NCBI GenBank assembly: GCA_030018855.1
Contig: JASEHG010000097.1
Location: 1-7,593 of the forward strand
Origin: Candidatus Brocadiaceae bacterium
Lineage (GTDB): Bacteria; Planctomycetota; Brocadiia; Brocadiales; Bathyanammoxibiaceae
Reading direction: 5' to 3'
DNA: 7,593 bases
A program made the translations under genes and the position numbers. Below the pieces are notes generated by a model, which was not told the DNA's origin, did no database searches, and saw only the letters and a program-made list of their open reading frames with translations. Below, one piece after another: positions 5,445 to 7,593 of the stretch. Position 1 is the first letter of the stretch. Each line of letters starts with the position of its first letter.

Positions 5445-6641
5445 ATGAAGAGATTAGTCTACGTTGACAATAATGCCACTACCAGGGTTGCCCCAGAAGT
5501 ACTTGAGGCCATGCTGCCGTATTTTACAGAACTCTACGGCAACCCCTCCAGTATGCATACCTTTGGAGGCCAACTTTATAAAAAGATAAACCAGGCCAGG
5601 GAACAGGTGGCGAACCTCATCGGGGCATCTCCTCAGGAGATAATCTTCACAAGCGGTGGGACTGAAAGCGATAATGCCGCTATCCGCGGCACCCTGGAGG
5701 CCAACCCTGACAAAAAACACATCATCACTACCCGTGTGGAACACCCTGCCGTACTGAACCTCTGCCAGTACCTGGCCCAAAATGGCTACGAGGTCACTGA
5801 GTTGGGCGTGGACAGCCAGGGGCTTTTAGACCTGGATGAACTGCATGGGGCCATCAGAGACGACACCGTCTTAATTACCATCATGTATGCCAACAACGAG
5901 ACGGGCGTACTCTTCCCCGTAGAGGAGATAGGCCAGATAGCTAGAGAAAAAGGCATCACCTTCCACTGTGACGCAGTCCAGGCGGTGGGGAAGCTCCCCC
6001 TGGACGTGGGCAAGAGTACTATGGACATGATCTCTCTATCCGGACACAAGCTCCATGCCCCGAAGGGGGTGGGGGCCTTATACATAAGAAAAGGGGTCAG
6101 GTTCAAACCCTTTATGCTGGGAGGCCACCACGAGAATAACCGCAGGGCGGGCACTGAAAACGTCCCCTCTATAATAGGGCTTGGTATGGCTTGTGAGCTG
6201 GCCAGGAAACATCTCCCTGAGGAGCAGACAAAGGTAAGGAAACTCCGGGATAAACTGGAGAACCTTATCTTATACCAGATGCTCAACTCCAGGCTGAATG
6301 GACATAAGATACTCCGCCTGCCCAACACCACCAACATCAGTTTTGAATACGTAGAAGGAGAGGCCATCCTGCTGTTACTGAACGAGGTGGGCATCTGCGC
6401 CTCCTCTGGTTCCGCCTGCACCTCTGGTAGCCTGGAGCCCTCACACGTACTCAGGGCCATGGGTGTGCCCTTCACGGCGGCCCACGGCAGTATCCGTTTC
6501 AGCCTCAGCCGCTACAACACGGAGGAAGAGGTTGACTACATAGTTGAACACATACCACCCATCATACGCAGACTAAAAGAAATCTCTCCATACAGTGCCG
6601 AGATAGAAGAGTTAGAACTTAAGGCCGCTGCTAGGAAATAA
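5445..6641 (+). CDS. nifS: Cysteine desulfurase NifS
   Basis: A PLP-dependent class V aminotransferase-fold enzyme that takes sulfur from cysteine, releasing alanine, and passes it as persulfide to NifU. From ATG 5445 it is 398 residues. Visible are the N-terminal YVDNNATT (6-13), TSGGTESDNAA (69-79) for PLP phosphate, H100 in VEHPAV stacking on the PLP ring, HCDAVQAVGK (174-183), Schiff-base K202 in SLSGHKLHAPKG, RRAGTENV (233-240), and the catalytic Cys C325 in SSGSACTSGSLEPSHVL. K202 and C325 have exactly the numbers of Azotobacter vinelandii NifS, which supports this start; the in-frame ATG at 5412 would add 11 residues read from a palindrome. No clear ribosome site precedes 5445, so expression may depend on coupling or on the hairpin region. 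It belongs to the NifS/IscS class without the SufS beta-hairpin. It lies 89 bases after nifU and 16 before the glutaredoxin-like gene. Confidence 0.97.
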   Translation: MKRLVYVDNNATTRVAPEVLEAMLPYFTELYGNPSSMHTFGGQLYKKINQAREQVANLIGASPQEIIFTSGGTESDNAAIRGTLEANPDKKHIITTRVEHPAVLNLCQYLAQNGYEVTELGVDSQGLLDLDELHGAIRDDTVLITIMYANNETGVLFPVEEIGQIAREKGITFHCDAVQAVGKLPLDVGKSTMDMISLSGHKLHAPKGVGALYIRKGVRFKPFMLGGHHENNRRAGTENVPSIIGLGMACELARKHLPEEQTKVRKLRDKLENLILYQMLNSRLNGHKILRLPNTTNISFEYVEGEAILLLLNEVGICASSGSACTSGSLEPSHVLRAMGVPFTAAHGSIRFSLSRYNTEEEVDYIVEHIPPIIRRLKEISPYSAEIEELELKAAARK

Positions 6642-6657
6642 CCCGAGGAAACAGCCA

Positions 6658-6891
6658 ATGAACGCCAAACTCCTTGTCTTTACCCAAGAGTGTTGTCCCA
6701 AATGCGTGGAAGCAAAGAAGAAACTGGAACAGGCAGGTCTGCTCTATAAAGAGATAAATATAGATACGGTAGAGGGACGGGCAGAGTTCGCCCTGCACAT
6801 CTCCAAAATCAATACCACCCCTGCCTTCTATGCAGACTGGCAGGAATATTCCAGGGTGGAGGACGTAATCAAGGCCTTGACTAAGAGCTAG
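6658..6891 (+). CDS. Glutaredoxin/thioredoxin-fold small redox protein
   Basis: A 77-residue protein of the glutaredoxin-like (NrdH/Grx) group. It starts with a beta strand (KLLVFTQ, 4-10), then the redox motif C13-P-K-C16 preceded by an extra C12, a helix (VEAKKKLEQAG, 17-27), a second strand (YKEINID, 30-36), and the cis-proline turn INTTPAF (51-57, P55). The end of the fold is short and lacks the usual glutathione-binding GG, so thioredoxin- or NrdH-like reduction is as likely as a glutathione-dependent reaction. GAGGA before ATG 6658 gives a usable ribosome site. It lies 16 bases after nifS, probably in the same transcript, which suggests a role in reducing disulfides or persulfides during Fe-S assembly. 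That role is inferred from position only. Confidence 0.85.
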   Translation: MNAKLLVFTQECCPKCVEAKKKLEQAGLLYKEINIDTVEGRAEFALHISKINTTPAFYADWQEYSRVEDVIKALTKS

Positions 6892-6899
6892 AGTTGTAC

Positions 6900-6919
6900 C
6901 GTGCGGTCTGCCTCGCACG
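6900..6919. other. Small hairpin after the glutaredoxin-like gene
   Basis: CGTGCG (6900-6905) and CGCACG (6914-6919) pair around an 8-base loop. The loop sequence CTGCCT (6908-6913) is also complementary to AGGCAG at 6932-6937, so alternative foldings exist. It lies 9 bases after the stop codon and may contribute to the 3' end of the nifUS transcript. No T-run follows directly. Confidence 0.4.
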
Positions 6920-6937
6920 TCCTGTAGATAAAGGCAG

Positions 6938-6972
6938 GCCCTGTACCATACTAGGCACAGGGCAGGGTTTTT
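6938..6972 (+). terminator. Probable intrinsic terminator of the nifU-nifS-glutaredoxin unit
   Basis: GCCCTGT (6938-6944) pairs with ACAGGGC (6957-6963) around a 12-base loop. A five-T run sits at 6968-6972, four bases after this stem. A second register, CCCTG (6939-6943) with CAGGG (6963-6967), places the stem directly against the T-run. The position after the last gene of the unit and before a separate cytochrome gene fits termination. The stem is moderate and the T-run short, so efficiency may be partial. Confidence 0.5.
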
Positions 6973-7016
6973 CAATTTCTAATTAATTAATAATGTCTTC
7001 ACTTAGAGGAGGGAAG

Positions 7017-7364
7017 ATGAAAAGGACGTTGCTTGTGGGAGTTTTTTTCTTTGGTATCGTATTTGGTTTTGTGGCAGAAAGTAAGGCAGATGTGAACCCT
7101 GATCAAGTCTATGGTATGCTCTGCGCCCTCTGCCACGGCGCAGATGGACAACCTACTAAACAAGGGAAGCAGTTTGGTTCCCCTGATTTTACAGACGCCA
7201 ACTGGCAAAAGTCCAAGACCGATGACCAACTGTTACTGTCTATGGTCAAGGGAACGGATAACCCCAACTACAGACCAATAAAGGACATGATTCAGGAACT
7301 GTTGGGGGTAAGCGTAGACGTGAGCATTTTTGTACCCAAGGTGAGGGATTTTGGGCCTAAGTAA
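7017..7364 (+). CDS. Exported mono-heme c-type cytochrome
   Basis: A 115-residue class I-like cytochrome c. Residues 1-24 form a signal peptide: MKR, a hydrophobic core at about 5-19, and an SKA cleavage site before D25. The heme site is C36-A-L-C39-H40, followed by GADGQPTKQGKQFGSPDFTDANW, a usual pattern for periplasmic mono-heme cytochromes that carry electrons to a reductase or oxidase. The distal ligand is unclear: the segment where a Met-Pro pair is expected reads NYRPIKDM (83-90 region, M91), so M91 or M76 might serve. ATG 7017 has a strong GAGGAGGG just upstream; ATG 6993 in the same frame would put eight residues before the signal peptide and is less likely. It is preceded by a probable terminator and an A+T-rich run (6979-6992), so it is likely transcribed on its own. 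Its partner is unknown. Confidence 0.88.
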   Translation: MKRTLLVGVFFFGIVFGFVAESKADVNPDQVYGMLCALCHGADGQPTKQGKQFGSPDFTDANWQKSKTDDQLLLSMVKGTDNPNYRPIKDMIQELLGVSVDVSIFVPKVRDFGPK

Positions 7365-7370
7365 CAAAAA

Positions 7371-7453
7371 ACAGGGAACAGGAGACAGGGGATGGGTGGC
7401 AGGGAAAGAAAATAATTCCCTGTTGCCTGTTTCCTGTAACCTGTTTCCTGTAA
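7371..7453. repeat. CAGG/CCTG inverted repeat with a 14-bp tandem duplication
   Basis: The left arm 7371-7390 (ACAGGGAACAGG...) is complementary to 7418-7437 at 17 of 20 positions. An inner stem, CAGGGAA (7400-7406) with TTCCCTG (7416-7422), is an alternative. The right side contains two perfect adjacent copies of CCTGTTTCCTGTAA (7426-7439 and 7440-7453). It fills the gap between the cytochrome and the following gene. It may fold as a terminator-like hairpin, but lacks a T-run, and internal repetition suggests a dispersed or slippage-generated element. Confidence 0.6.
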
Positions 7454-7463
7454 TCTCTTTCCC

Positions 7464-7593
7464 ATGTTGAACCTTCTTAAAGAATTATTCCGGCCCGAAA
7501 GGCCCCTACCGGAGGAACCAGACGTTGAACGCAGACAGTTCTTCAGGGAGGTCTTCCACTCTGCTACCTACCTGGTAAAGGAACTGGCCAAGG
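7464..7593 (+). CDS. Start of an unidentified protein, cut by the window edge
   Basis: Only the first 43 residues are visible, starting at ATG 7464 and open to the right edge. The N-terminus is charged and proline-rich (FRPERPLPEEPDVE, 9-22), followed by ERRQFFREVFHSATYLVKEL (22-41). ERRQFFRE resembles a degenerate twin-arginine motif, as found in some Fe-S oxidoreductase subunits, but no hydrophobic stretch appears in the visible part. I do not recognise the family. No ribosome site is evident before the ATG, and the 14-bp repeats end ten bases upstream. The start is therefore provisional. Confidence 0.55.
   Translation, partial: MLNLLKELFRPERPLPEEPDVERRQFFREVFHSATYLVKELAK

Noticed and set aside
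5786..6475. A 229-codon open frame on the minus strand opposite nifS
   Set aside because: It overlaps the conserved NifS catalytic regions and has low-complexity Ser/Pro-rich translation typical of an antisense shadow.
6993..7016. ATG 6993 as the cytochrome start
   Set aside because: It has no ribosome site, and the strong GAGGAGGG lies directly before ATG 7017, which gives a standard signal peptide.

Overview
The window reads as a piece of chromosome from an anaerobic, probably Gram-negative bacterium. The evidence is a radical-type 2-hydroxyacyl-CoA dehydratase / benzoyl-CoA reductase-like system, a nif-type Fe-S assembly pair, and an exported c-type cytochrome. Codon use rich in AGG and ATA and many small palindromic repeats between genes are reminiscent of metagenome-derived Planctomycetota, Nitrospirota or Desulfobacterota, but I cannot assign a phylum from the sequence. 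All convincing genes are on the + strand.

Positions 1-2430 hold two homologous subunits of the 2-hydroxyacyl-CoA dehydratase superfamily. The first begins inside or beyond the left edge. Positions 2431-3515 are a distinctly A+T-rich stretch (30-40% G+C in sampled 60-base rows, against about 63-68% in sampled rows of the following gene). It carries a GIY-YIG nuclease-domain protein, a large dispersed palindrome and a RelB/Phd-RelE type toxin-antitoxin pair. Positions 3528-4319 encode the ATP-dependent Fe-S activator that normally works with the dehydratase. The A+T-rich stretch therefore looks inserted into a catabolic operon, between the electron acceptor subunits and their activator.

Positions 4449-6891 form a second unit, beginning at a near-perfect housekeeping promoter (TTGACG, 17 bases, TATAAT). 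It encodes a full-length three-domain NifU, the cysteine desulfurase NifS, and a small glutaredoxin-like protein, and is followed by a probable intrinsic terminator. No nitrogenase structural gene is present, so the pair may supply Fe-S clusters generally, including those of the dehydratase and its activator. Positions 7017-7364 encode a small exported mono-heme cytochrome c. A repeat-rich spacer follows, then the start of an unidentified gene that runs off the right edge.

The most notable observation is that the first dehydratase-family subunit has Asp, Ser and Asp at the three positions where the family, and its neighbour here, have Fe-S-ligating cysteines. Other points are the island splitting the operon, and dispersed palindromes in almost every intergenic gap, several of which create misleading upstream start codons.
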